A stretch of DNA of 64,000 nucleotides from Bacteroidales bacterium UBA4116 (GCA_002381645.1 DFXE01000010.1:224663-288662), one strand, 5' to 3'. Numbered from the stretch's first letter, positions 25,918 through 34,686 are shown. Notes: generated by a model from the letters alone, not told the origin. Made by a program: numbers and translations.

Positions 25918-28246
25918 TTCGTTGTATTGGTGTTAATGAAATATCTAACAAGCCTATTAAAGCATTTAAATCTTCTATACTTTTAATATCCAGTAAAGTG
26001 AAAATATCGGAATGTGAGTTTGATAGGGAATCAAAAATTTTCTCGTTAATTGTTTTAACCAGAGACTTTCTCAAAAGAGTTTCAATTTGAGAATTAAGAA
26101 AACGTGAGTTTTGGATATTAGATATTTTTTTTGATATCATTATTAGGAAATATGCAGATTTTAAATCAAATCCAAGATATCCTAATAATGCTTTTTGATG
26201 TTTTCGACTTCGTGGTAAAATCATGGTATTTTCAAAATCATACCATTGCTTGAATGTGTTTAATGAAATACGTTCATTTTCAGCCATATTGGTAAATATG
26301 GCTTCATATACTACCTCTTCCCCAAGTCTTTCAATCTCTCTTTTTAATAAAAATTTCCAGAGTTCTATAGTAGAATGTATTTCTGTTTCGTTAAGTTTAA
26401 ATTTAGGATCCCTTCTTAAATATATTTCTGATTTGGTTTTATCTTCAGTTTTTTTTGAAATAAAGGATTTTACCTGATCAATTATTTCATCAATTCTTTG
26501 TATCTGTATATTCTCAAGATTAGAAATATCCTTTAATTCAGCTATATGAAATGAATCATTTTCTTTATAAATTACTCTTTCACAAGCTAAATATTCTTTT
26601 GGACGACTACCATCTTTATAGTAGATTTTACATTTTTCCGTTTGATATGCTTTTGCTTCATTTTCAGCTTCATCTATATAGTCTAGTACTTCAGGCAAAA
26701 CCGGAGGTGAGAAAAATTTCTTCTTCCATTTTAGTTTTTCTTCCCTGAATTTAGAGAAGAGTAATCCATTTAGGTCTTTATTATACCAATATGTATTCCA
26801 TTCAAAATAATCATTATGAGTGAGACGATTTAATACATTAAGTACTTTTTGATTATCTTTTAAAGGTAGTGGATCAAAAGAATTTGGATAAGATTTATAG
26901 AATTTATTTGTATATCTATATTGTAGAATAATAATTTTTTCAGAATTTATATGGGAATTAAAGTCTTCTAAACAATAAAATTTGATTTTCCTGTCATATT
27001 TTTGAAATTGACTCAATAATTCATTTTTAATAGTTTTAGGAGTGTTTTTTGGTATAACTAATCCAACCTTCTGACTATTACCAATAAATTTTTCGATACG
27101 GTTTTTAATCTCATTGAACCAAAGTTCTTTAAGAAGATTGAAAAAATCAGCACAAAGAGCTTTCGAAAAACCTTTAATTTCTTTTTCAACACTTTCAACA
27201 AAATGATTTTGTAAATTATTCTTAAATGACAATGATAGATTATTCTTAAACTTTAGGTTATTAGGTAAGTAATCCAGAAATTGATCAATCTCTGAAGTAA
27301 AAAAGGATCTTTCTTTACAATCGATAAAATAAGTTTCTTGATTTATTTTTTTATTAAATAAAAATTCACTTTCCTTTTGGGTAAAAGTTATAAATCCATC
27401 AAAATCATCGTATTTATTTACTGTTTTATTTAAAACCGAGGAAGCTAATCGATATTTAATATTATCGATAGTATGATATAGTTTCAATGGTTGATCTGAA
27501 AGCGAGAATATGATGCAATTTTTGATATTAAAACCATATCTATTCAATCGTTCCAGTTGAGTTTTATTATATGAGTTAGTGACTTTACTTTTATTGGGTG
27601 AATGGAAAATAAATATATTTTCAATAATCGGGATATCTCCTTTTTCAAAAAGTTTAATTGTCTTTTCTAATTCGAACGCAGTAATATTAGTAGATAAAAT
27701 GAGATTATGTTCTTTATCTGTTATTTTTTCAGTGTAAAAATCATAAATCCAAGGATTTTTATCTGATTTCTTTACTAATAAATCTTGTTCTTTGGTAATT
27801 ATTAAAGATTTAATTCTATTATCGGGTATTTCATTTGTATTAAAGATTTTAGATAATTTGCGATAATATTTATTCCTGTCTTGAATTAACTTTATTTCTT
27901 TGCGGTCATTCTTTACTATTACATTTTGGATCAATTTAGTAAATCTCTTAATAGTTGTTTGATTGAATGTTAGTGTAGTTTTATAAATAATAAAGCGGAT
28001 TAACAGTTCTCTTGCCCAATCAGAACAGTTTGGAAGGTGAATTATTTGATAATTTATGGCTCCATTTTGAATATTAGTATTTATACAATAATCAACAATA
28101 TTATTCATCATATTCAAAAAAAGTTTGCCTTCTTCTTTTTTGGTATGATACATAGCATCAAGTATTAAACTGAAATATGGAGATTCAGTCGATGCAAAAT
28201 CTTTATATTGTTGAGTAATATGTTCCATAAATTTCAACTTTCCCAC
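25898..28246 (-). CDS. large unknown protein in the drmA position partner slot, DrmE-like candidate
   Basis: 782 residues, AT-rich, Lys/Asn/Phe-rich, without a signal peptide or a motif I can name. It overlaps drmA by 20 bp and the upstream radical SAM gene by 13 bp. DISARM class 2 loci carry DrmE, a protein of unknown function and similar size, beside DrmA, so size and position suggest a DrmE homologue, but I could not confirm this by motif. A region near residues 430-480 (EKIIILQYRYTNKFY, DPLPLKDNQKVLNVL) and a C-terminal helical region (about 620-780) look most conserved-like. Start may be codon 7 (MEHITQQY) at 28228. Confidence 0.5.
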   Translation of the reverse strand: MGKLKFMEHITQQYKDFASTESPYFSLILDAMYHTKKEEGKLFLNMMNNIVDYCINTNIQNGAINYQIIHLPNCSDWARELLIRFIIYKTTLTFNQTTIKRFTKLIQNVIVKNDRKEIKLIQDRNKYYRKLSKIFNTNEIPDNRIKSLIITKEQDLLVKKSDKNPWIYDFYTEKITDKEHNLILSTNITAFELEKTIKLFEKGDIPIIENIFIFHSPNKSKVTNSYNKTQLERLNRYGFNIKNCIIFSLSDQPLKLYHTIDNIKYRLASSVLNKTVNKYDDFDGFITFTQKESEFLFNKKINQETYFIDCKERSFFTSEIDQFLDYLPNNLKFKNNLSLSFKNNLQNHFVESVEKEIKGFSKALCADFFNLLKELWFNEIKNRIEKFIGNSQKVGLVIPKNTPKTIKNELLSQFQKYDRKIKFYCLEDFNSHINSEKIIILQYRYTNKFYKSYPNSFDPLPLKDNQKVLNVLNRLTHNDYFEWNTYWYNKDLNGLLFSKFREEKLKWKKKFFSPPVLPEVLDYIDEAENEAKAYQTEKCKIYYKDGSRPKEYLACERVIYKENDSFHIAELKDISNLENIQIQRIDEIIDQVKSFISKKTEDKTKSEIYLRRDPKFKLNETEIHSTIELWKFLLKREIERLGEEVVYEAIFTNMAENERISLNTFKQWYDFENTMILPRSRKHQKALLGYLGFDLKSAYFLIMISKKISNIQNSRFLNSQIETLLRKSLVKTINEKIFDSLSNSHSDIFTLLDIKSIEDLNALIGLLDISLTPIQRIEYDQD

Positions 28247-29454
28247 AAGTGAGGAGAATATGTGTTTTCGTATTTCATATTAAAATAATATTCCAAAATT
28301 GTTTTATGATCTGAGAAGTGATGCAGAAATGCCTCATAAGTTTGTAATGATCTACATTTTTGATCTGTTTTTTTCCAATATTGATTTCTATTAACAAATT
28401 CTTTAAAAGACATTTTTTTATAGAACTGTGGTTGATTACACCATCTTGCTATTTGGACATAAATATTACACAACGGGTGGTTCTGATAATCTTCATGGCG
28501 CATTACATATCCTAAGCAACCATAAGTCATTAATACATTTATACGTTCAAATAAGTTTATAATATCATTAATAACTGAATCATCATTAGATATCTCATAA
28601 CCGCAGAACAGATATAGTTTTGTGGTTTTCGTTGTATATTGTTTCCACATCTTCAACTTTCTAATTATTATTTCTTTATCTTTCAATTGATCAAATGCGA
28701 AAATATAATCACCATAATATTTTGACTTGGAGAGCATTTCTGCTTTCTCATCATTTAATAGCCGAATGTCTAGTCCTTGTCTGAACTGAAAAGGTTTTTG
28801 TGTAGCTTGTAATTCCAGAAGTAACTCTTTCCAATTTTTTGAGGCCAAAAAATTATCATCCCATAAATAGATTCTGGGACGACTTTTATCTACAAAATCA
28901 GAAAGTTTAGAATAATTATAAACATAATTGATATTTTTATTTACACAAAACGGACATTTGCGAACACATCCCCTTGTTAGAAAACCTATTGAATAATATT
29001 TATAATCCTTATAATGTTTAGCATCTTTTCCATTTGCTATTTCATTTTTGATATATTCATCATAAAGAGAATAATCTGGCATTTGATTAGCCATAGTGAA
29101 ACCCGGAAGTAATGGATCTTTTTCCAGGCGAGTCATATCTTCTTCTCGTAACTTATTGAATAATTCTATATTATCCTCTTCTGCGTAGTATCCTGTACCT
29201 CCTTTAAAAACTTTTCGGGAATTTATTTGAGTAAGCCAATCAGGCTCTTTTGTAAATGTGAATACTTTGGAAATATATATGTATGAGAATTTTTTAAGGT
29301 TTTCGTCGTCTCTTATTATGAGTTTGTAAGGTATTTGATGATCGCGCAAATAACCTGCAATTTTCATCAATACTAAATTCGGATGCCGGGTTCCATTGTC
29401 CAATAAATCGGCATCTATTATTCCAAACACTTTTTTATTATTATTCTTTGCCAT
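28234..29454 (-). CDS. radical SAM protein, first gene of the DISARM-like operon
   Basis: 406 residues. The cluster-binding motif CVRKCPFC (CX3CX2C) lies near residues 163-170 in GFLTRGCVRKCPFCVNK. The N-terminal 120 residues (IIDADLLDNGTRHPNLVLMK, then IAGYLRDHQIPYKLII) look like the Rossmann-type leader domain of cobalamin-binding or MiaB-like radical SAM proteins, though no DxHxxG cobalamin motif is present. The C-terminal 200 residues include LYLFCGYEISNDD and are typical of uncharacterised radical SAM proteins of phages and islands. It overlaps the next gene by 13 bp and so belongs to the defence operon. It does not resemble prokaryotic viperin. Possible roles: nucleotide or RNA modification; unknown. 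Confidence 0.8.
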   Translation of the reverse strand: MAKNNNKKVFGIIDADLLDNGTRHPNLVLMKIAGYLRDHQIPYKLIIRDDENLKKFSYIYISKVFTFTKEPDWLTQINSRKVFKGGTGYYAEEDNIELFNKLREEDMTRLEKDPLLPGFTMANQMPDYSLYDEYIKNEIANGKDAKHYKDYKYYSIGFLTRGCVRKCPFCVNKNINYVYNYSKLSDFVDKSRPRIYLWDDNFLASKNWKELLLELQATQKPFQFRQGLDIRLLNDEKAEMLSKSKYYGDYIFAFDQLKDKEIIIRKLKMWKQYTTKTTKLYLFCGYEISNDDSVINDIINLFERINVLMTYGCLGYVMRHEDYQNHPLCNIYVQIARWCNQPQFYKKMSFKEFVNRNQYWKKTDQKCRSLQTYEAFLHHFSDHKTILEYYFNMKYENTYSPHLWES

Positions 29455-29481
29455 TAGTTAGATAATAAACATAATCTAAAA

Positions 29482-29511
29482 TTATAACCCAGTATATCAT
29501 ACAGGGTATAA
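29482..29511. promoter_or_regulatory. nested dyad upstream of the radical SAM-drm operon, candidate operator
   Basis: TTATAACCCAGTAT and ATACAGGGTATAA form a near-perfect dyad around ATC (one extra A and one mismatch), with an extra GTATAT half-site at 29516. It ends 28 bp upstream of the start codon and would lie in the transcribed leader if the minus-strand -7 element TATTTTTG at 29537-29544 is used. That fits a repressor site. Confidence 0.4.
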
Positions 29512-29536
29512 CAGAGTATATTTTTTATGTTATTGC

Positions 29537-29544
29537 CAAAAATA
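29537..29544 (-). promoter_or_regulatory. possible -7 element of the radical SAM-drm operon
   Basis: On the minus strand the sequence reads TATTTTTG (TAnnTTTG). The nearest -33-like match (TTTA, 29567-29570) is at 22 bp, so the promoter would be weak or activator-dependent. It would produce a leader of about 75 nt containing the dyad. Confidence 0.3.
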
Positions 29545-29671
29545 CTTAAATTTAAGAGAATAGCTCTAAAATGTTAATGAATTTTTAAAACTATCTATTA
29601 TGTTCTAAATATTTTATTAGAATCTTAATAATAATGATTTATAAATCTACTTAATAAATGCAATATAGTTG

Positions 29672-29702
29672 TTTGATATATGAAACATAAAATATATCTT
29701 TG
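29672..29702 (+). promoter_or_regulatory. strong promoter of hipBA
   Basis: TTTG (29672-29675) and TATCTTTG (29695-29702) are separated by exactly 19 bp, the ideal Bacteroidota -33/-7 arrangement, 21 bp upstream of the hipB start. Confidence 0.7.
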
Positions 29703-29723
29703 TTTAAAATATAAAATAATTAT

Positions 29724-30034
29724 ATGAAAAGTAAAGGAATGACTCTGCTTCCTCGTTTAAGCAAAATTCTCGAAGAAGCAGGTGAAAATATAAAACTCGC
29801 CCGTCTCAGGCGAAACCTTACCATGGAACAGGTTTCGGAGCGTGCAGGAATCTCCCGTTCTACTTTATGGCAGGAGAAAAGGGACTTCCCTCTGTGTCCT
29901 TCGGTGTATATGCTCAGGTATTGTTTGTACTTGGCTTGGAAAAAGATATTCTTAAACTTGCCGGGGATGATATACTGGGAAGAAAGCTTCAAGACGCCGA
30001 ATTACTTTTAGGTCGAAGTTCCTCAAAAAAATAA
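29724..30034 (+). pseudogene. hipB: hipB-like antitoxin, frameshifted
   Basis: The first 52 codons encode a XRE/HipB-type HTH (ILEEAGENIKLARLRR, then TMEQVSERAGISRSTLW). At 29877-29883 (AAAAGGG) the frame breaks: the zero frame runs on as non-homologous residues to 30011, while the -1 frame continues the expected HipB sequence (GLPSVSFGVYAQVLFVLGLE, then KLAGDDILGRKLQDAELL) to a stop at 30032-30034, 3 nt before hipA. One nucleotide is missing relative to an intact gene. Options are a real inactivating deletion, a programmed -1 shift at the A-rich heptamer, or a sequencing error. The ORF is otherwise intact and has an ideal promoter, so decay must be recent if real. Confidence 0.7.
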
Positions 30035-30037
30035 GGT

Positions 30038-31309
30038 ATGGCAGATTCAGCTAAAAATATATATGTATATGCAGATTGGATTGGTTTAGACCGTCCGCAT
30101 TTCATGGGAACACTGACTGCAAATCAAGTTCGGGGGAAAGAAATATTTTCTTTTCAATATGACGATGAGTGGTTAAAATCGGGTAAAGCAAAAATATTAG
30201 ACCCAGACTTATCCCTTTTCTCCGGATTTCAACATCTACGAGATGAAAAACTGAATTTTGGAATGTTTCTTGATTCCTCTCCTGACAGATGGGGGCGCGT
30301 CCTGATGAAACGTCGTGAGATAGCTTTGGCAAAACAAGAGGAGAGAAAGGCAAGAACCTTATTTGAGTCGGATTTTTTACTTGGGGTTTATGATCCTCTC
30401 CGCATGGGAGGTTTACGTTTCAAAACGGATAAAGAGGGAGACTTTTTAGATAATAATACAAATTATGCTACTCCTCCATGGACATCTATAAGAGAGCTTG
30501 AAAGTGCCAGTTTTGAGTATGAGAAAGGATTAGAGCAGGACAATCCGGAGATTTTGAAATGGTTGAATATCTTATATGCTCCCGGTTCCTCGTTGGGTGG
30601 TGCTCGTCCTAAAGCAAATATTCAGGATACCGATGGTTCATTATGGATTGCAAAATTTCCCAGTAAGAATGATGATGTTAATATCGGAGCATGGGAAATG
30701 GTAGCTAATTCTCTTGCTAAAAAAGCAGGAATAAATTGTGCTATTGGGAAAATTGGGAAATTCAACAGTAGATATCATACTTATCTGACTAAACGGTTTG
30801 ATAGGGATGATGTAGGAGAACGTATCCATTTTGCTTCTGCCATGAATTTGCTTGGATATACGGACGGAACAGGGGCAGATGAGGGAGTCAGCTATTTGGA
30901 ACTTGCTGAATTCATTATTAAACATGGTTCTCACGTCACTGAAGACTTAAAAGAATTATTCCGGCGTATTGTTTTTTCTGTTTGCATAAGTAATACAGAT
31001 GACCATTTACGGAATCATGGCTTTTTATTAAATGATAAGGGTTGGAGGCTTTCTCCTGCCTATGATATGAATCCAAATCCGGATGGAACAGGACTCAAAC
31101 TAAATATTGATCTTAATGATAATTCGCTGGATTTAGAATTAGTATTAAGCGTATGTGATTTTTTTAGAATTGAAAAGGAAGAAGCACAAGAAATTATAGA
31201 TAAGATTAAAAACGTTGTTTCAAACTGGAGGCAGGAAGCCAGGAATTACCAAATTTCATCTTCAGAACAGGATAGGATGGAAAATGCTTTTTCTGTGGTG
31301 GAATATTAG
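30038..31309 (+). CDS. hipA: HipA family toxin kinase
   Basis: 423 residues with the HipA layout: an N-terminal subdomain (FGMFLDSSPDRWGRVLMKRR), the nucleotide-loop-like GSSLGGARPKA, SLWIAKFPS with the ATP-binding Lys, the catalytic SNTDDHLRNHGFL (Asp), and the metal-binding SPAYDMNPNP. HipA kinases phosphorylate translation targets such as glutamyl-tRNA synthetase and cause growth arrest; HipB neutralises and represses. The catalytic residues appear intact while hipB is frameshifted, so either a frameshifted hipB still yields antitoxin or HipA is held in check otherwise. It is the last gene of the island, 58 bp before the right-end repeats. Confidence 0.9.
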   Translation: MADSAKNIYVYADWIGLDRPHFMGTLTANQVRGKEIFSFQYDDEWLKSGKAKILDPDLSLFSGFQHLRDEKLNFGMFLDSSPDRWGRVLMKRREIALAKQEERKARTLFESDFLLGVYDPLRMGGLRFKTDKEGDFLDNNTNYATPPWTSIRELESASFEYEKGLEQDNPEILKWLNILYAPGSSLGGARPKANIQDTDGSLWIAKFPSKNDDVNIGAWEMVANSLAKKAGINCAIGKIGKFNSRYHTYLTKRFDRDDVGERIHFASAMNLLGYTDGTGADEGVSYLELAEFIIKHGSHVTEDLKELFRRIVFSVCISNTDDHLRNHGFLLNDKGWRLSPAYDMNPNPDGTGLKLNIDLNDNSLDLELVLSVCDFFRIEKEEAQEIIDKIKNVVSNWRQEARNYQISSSEQDRMENAFSVVEY

Positions 31310-31366
31310 CAGATTTTCTTATATTTGCATATATAATAATGGTACTTTGAAACAGTTTCCAAATTG

Positions 31367-31411
31367 CTGATAATCAGGCGTATATTGCACCGGTGGAGTA
31401 TAAGGTGGACT
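31367..31411. repeat. integrase-type repeats at the right island end
   Basis: CTGATAATCAG (31367-31377) and AGGTGGACT (31403-31411) match the left-end motifs at 15644-15654 and 15581-15589. Further GGTGGAG copies occur at 31392 and 31456. Their order relative to the att core mirrors the left end, which supports this as the right boundary of the same element. Confidence 0.5.
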
Positions 31412-31469
31412 TGATTTTCAGAGGTTGGTAATTGATTGATATACAAGGTGTTTGGGTGGAGGCTATTTG

Positions 31470-31482
31470 TCCCGTCCATACC
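31470..31482. other. right attachment-site core (attR)
   Basis: This is the second direct copy of TCCCGTCCATACC, 61 bp beyond the right-end repeat and 161 bp beyond hipA. The sequence to its right should be the original 3' continuation of the interrupted locus at 15150-15464. Confidence 0.6.
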
Positions 31483-31506
31483 ACTAATAGATTTAGAAAA
31501 TCAAAT

Positions 31507-31544
31507 AAAAGTCCTGATATTCAGTAGAATACAGGACTTTTTTT
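31507..31544 (+). terminator. terminator beyond attR
   Basis: AAAAGTCCTG (31507-31516) pairs with CAGGACTTTT (31532-31541), followed by TTT. It lies 25 bp after the att core, the same spacing as the terminator behind attL, as expected if each copy ends an RNA transcription unit. Confidence 0.75.
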
Positions 31545-31675
31545 CATCTATCCCAGCAAAGAATTTAATTAAAACACAATAAAAAAGAATAATTCTTGGG
31601 ATTTTATATTTCTAAGGGTAATAATTGCAAAGTATTACTCAATAGAATATTAAAGAATTAAGTATGTTAATTTTG

Positions 31676-33485
31676 TTAATGGGTAATCCTTATGTGCGGA
31701 TTGACAGGTATAAAATCATATCCACAATTCTTGACATTCACATTTATGGGCTTTCTACCTGAACTACACCCTGAAGAATTTATGACCTCAACATAAAATG
31801 TGACTATTCTTTCTGCATTTTGTGTACCAGTGGAGCATACCTTTCCTGTACAAATAGGGGTTGTATTTACTGCATCATTATACCAATTTATAATAAAATC
31901 ATCACCTATTATATTTACAGTCATTGTTTCAGAAGCACCAATACAAACATCTTTTACTGAGACAGTGAATGAGGGAGGGGCAAGTGCCTTTATTCCCAGC
32001 GTCTGCCTACCCATTGCTAGTATTTCATCACCATTTGCTTTATGACACGTTACAGTTATTGTGTAATCTCCCGCGGTACCATAAGCATGCGAATGATATT
32101 GTATACTTCCATCAGCAATATTATAGTCTTTTATAGGAGCAGATCCATCACCAAAATCCCACTGTGTATATGCCAGCTGTTCACTTCCGACACCTTTGGA
32201 TATTATAAGGGTATATTCTCTTTCAACATTATCTAAACAAAATTCCGTTTCACCATCTATTCTAAGTTCGAACCACGAAGCAGCGAATGAAGGCAAGCCA
32301 AAATAGGGAGTTCCCGTGAGAAAATTATCCAGCCTGTATATCTTTAAGTTATTATATTGTTCCGGATTTTCTATTACGTAAAAAGAAGAAGGAGAACTTA
32401 AATATGGATATCCCGATATATACATTCGCCCATCAGGTCCCAACTGTAGTGCAGCAGGCATACCACCAGTGGTGGGAAAAGATATCCGTTTCATTTGGGT
32501 CAGATAATAATTCTGTGGATTTGTAGAGTTTATAAGAGCATGGAAATCAAATACATATAGAATAAATTGAGAGATTATCCCACTTGCAGTTTTAGTTACA
32601 TACATATATTTTCCTGACATGGAAAATTCAACTCCATAAAATTCATTTCCTCCCTCCGAACTTGTAATATATTTTATATTGCTGAATGTTCCAGTTTCAG
32701 CATCAAAATTTCCGAAAAACAGTTTACTGCCACCGAATGTTCCCCAAACGAAATATTTTCCATCCGGAGAAAACTTAATATATCCATTTGCAACGTTTTC
32801 AGTTATATTTGAAGGAAGCTGAAAATACCTGGGCGCATCTACTCCATCCGGTTTGAAACGCCATATGTTCAAATAAGAAGGATTACCTTTGCCGGGAGCT
32901 ACCACCCAATAATCCCTTTCGTTAGTATGCCTGACAGATGTGATACTGGAACCTACTTTCCCCATGCGTCCGGCAGGAAAAAGGTTATTTATAGACTCTA
33001 TCCGTCCCAATCCCGAGTTAGCTTTCATATCAATTACAGTATAGCCGAGTTCGTCATTACTCCACCTGCCGGTAGTCACAGCCACATATTTATCGGGATT
33101 ACCTGGATAAGGAAAAAGTATACCCGACTGAGCATTATCTATGTTCCCGACCATATCTGTAGTGGGATTCATAATTTCTTTATTTGCATTATACAGCTTA
33201 GAACCGTTCGAAAACAGCAACAGCTTCCCTTTCCGGTCGGATAGCGTAAAACTTCCCTGTGTGGCGATCAAAGGCGAAGTAATATTAGTAGGCATACCGG
33301 TGAGGGTTACCGTGCCAGTTCCCCCATATACGTAAGACCCTGTAAAATTACGGGTAGTATTCCATGTAAGACCAGCTTTATCCCCGAATACCCAGTTATA
33401 AGTTTCACGTTGTGCCTGTACTCCTCCGGTACATAAAAAAAATAAGCACGGAAACTATATATATGATTTTCTTCATCATACTCAT
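31676..33485 (-). pseudogene. secreted PKD-domain surface protein, signal peptide out of frame at a T8 tract
   Basis: The long frame (31676-33295) has 539 codons: a beta-propeller-like N-terminal part with NGYIKFSPDGKYFVWGTFGG and AALQLGPDGRMYISGYP repeats, then a PKD-like domain (YTQWDFGDGSAPIKDY, GTAGDYTITVTCHKANGD) and an Ig-like C-terminus. It lacks a signal peptide. Upstream, a frame starting at 33485 or 33479 encodes a good signal peptide start (MMKKIIYIVSVLIF) and then shifts at a run of eight T on the coding strand (33435-33442). With seven T it would read on as LCTGGVQAQRETYNWVFGDK into the long frame. So the gene is either phase-variable, broken, or mis-sequenced by one base. It starts 4 nt after the upstream secreted-protein gene. 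Confidence 0.7.
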
Positions 33486-33489
33486 TAAT

Positions 33490-34152
33490 TTATTTTACTA
33501 CGATAATTATGTTAAGATATGTACCTGCCGGCGCAGTTGTATTTAGCACGTTATATGTCATATACCGGTTTCCTGCATCATTAGGGAATAATATATTGCT
33601 AATCAGCGACGGATCATAATAGGTGACTTTAAACTCTATTTCATTTGGCTGATATACTGGTAAACCGGCTTTCGTAAACTGGGTTTCATATTCATTATAT
33701 ATCCCATATGAGTTAGGCCCCAGAGTGTTGATCGGTAAGCTAAAAGATGGCATATAAAAAAAGTCCTTGTCAGCTGATTTTTTTGAGTCAAATTTCAGCC
33801 ATTGTTTACCACTCCATACATACAGTCCGGGTACTATTGTCCCCGTTGCCGTATTGACATTATAAACCATTAATCCTGTGTGCTCGGTTTCCTTTCCGGT
33901 AGCTCCGCTAATATCAGAAATAGCAGTCAATGTAGTTAGTTTTACCCTTGGCAAACCTAATCCTTTGTCTGTTGTAGAATTGTCCATAGCAGGGTTAGCC
34001 GGATTTTTTTCTTTCAGGTCTAATAGTGAACCTTTATTGGGTTCAATCTCTGATCCTATAGTCACCTGAGCATTAAGAGCTGAACTAAAATTTATAAGAG
34101 AAATGAAAGAAAGATACCATGTCACCGTTTTAATTAATTTTTCTAGTTTCAT
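33490..34152 (-). CDS. secreted surface protein of unknown function, 220 aa
   Basis: The start at codon 9 of the open frame (MKLEKLIKTVTWYLSFI) is chosen because it gives a proper signal peptide ending SSALNAQ. The mature part carries a pattern common in Bacteroidota secreted proteins: a short N-terminal region with GLGLPRVKLTTL, a Thr/Gly-rich middle, and VPGLYVWSGKQWLKF, typical of surface or T9SS-associated proteins. It forms an operon with the PKD-domain gene 4 nt downstream. Function not recognised; binding or adhesion is a guess. Confidence 0.7.
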   Translation of the reverse strand: MKLEKLIKTVTWYLSFISLINFSSALNAQVTIGSEIEPNKGSLLDLKEKNPANPAMDNSTTDKGLGLPRVKLTTLTAISDISGATGKETEHTGLMVYNVNTATGTIVPGLYVWSGKQWLKFDSKKSADKDFFYMPSFSLPINTLGPNSYGIYNEYETQFTKAGLPVYQPNEIEFKVTYYDPSLISNILFPNDAGNRYMTYNVLNTTAPAGTYLNIIIVVK

Positions 34153-34176
34153 TATGTACAGTTTAATTGTTTGCAA

Positions 34177-34686
34177 TATGTTAAATCATTTTATCTTAAT
34201 TATTTTTAGCTATTTGTATCTTTTGCAGGTAAAACCGAAATAACCTCTTCTACTTATCACATCTACAACCTGTACATCATGCACTATCGTAAATCCTTCA
34301 TAGAAGACCTACTATTCTCCGCATCGTGTATTAGCATGTGCCATACCTTCATAGTTACATACATAATCTTAAAACATATGAATATAAAAACTCTCTTGAC
34401 TTTCTATGATCATATAAAGTTGTGTAGTGTCAATGCAAACTAAACCAAATAATAAATAAATAGAGGCAATTGATTTTTAGTCTTTTTATCATCTTTCGAG
34501 AAAAAACATCTTTTCTTTTTCCAAAAAGAAATATTTTTTTATAATAAATTTCAAATCGGTTAAATGAGGGATATAATTTACCCCAAAATGATATTCTGAT
34601 ATTATATAAGTTATTTCAGATAGTATGTTTCGTAATACCTTTACAAAATAAAAATCAAAAAAGTTTTAGAGTAGATAGGTATAAAA
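34177..34686. other. intergenic region between divergent surface-protein operon and HTH regulator
   Basis: About 500 bp of AT-rich sequence without a coding frame. It contains a perfect 8-bp inverted repeat, TTCTTTTT-CC-AAAAAGAA (34513-34530), followed by a T-run, and a weak -7-like TACCTTTA near 34641. It should hold the promoters of both flanking units; no operator could be assigned. Confidence 0.4.

Noticed and set aside
28234..29454. Prokaryotic viperin
   Set aside because: The cluster motif and flanking sequence do not resemble viperins, and the N-terminal Rossmann-like domain is not a viperin feature.
19664..29454. Druantia system
   Set aside because: Druantia has a very large DruE helicase and different partners; the presence of DrmB with DUF1998 signature motifs favours DISARM.
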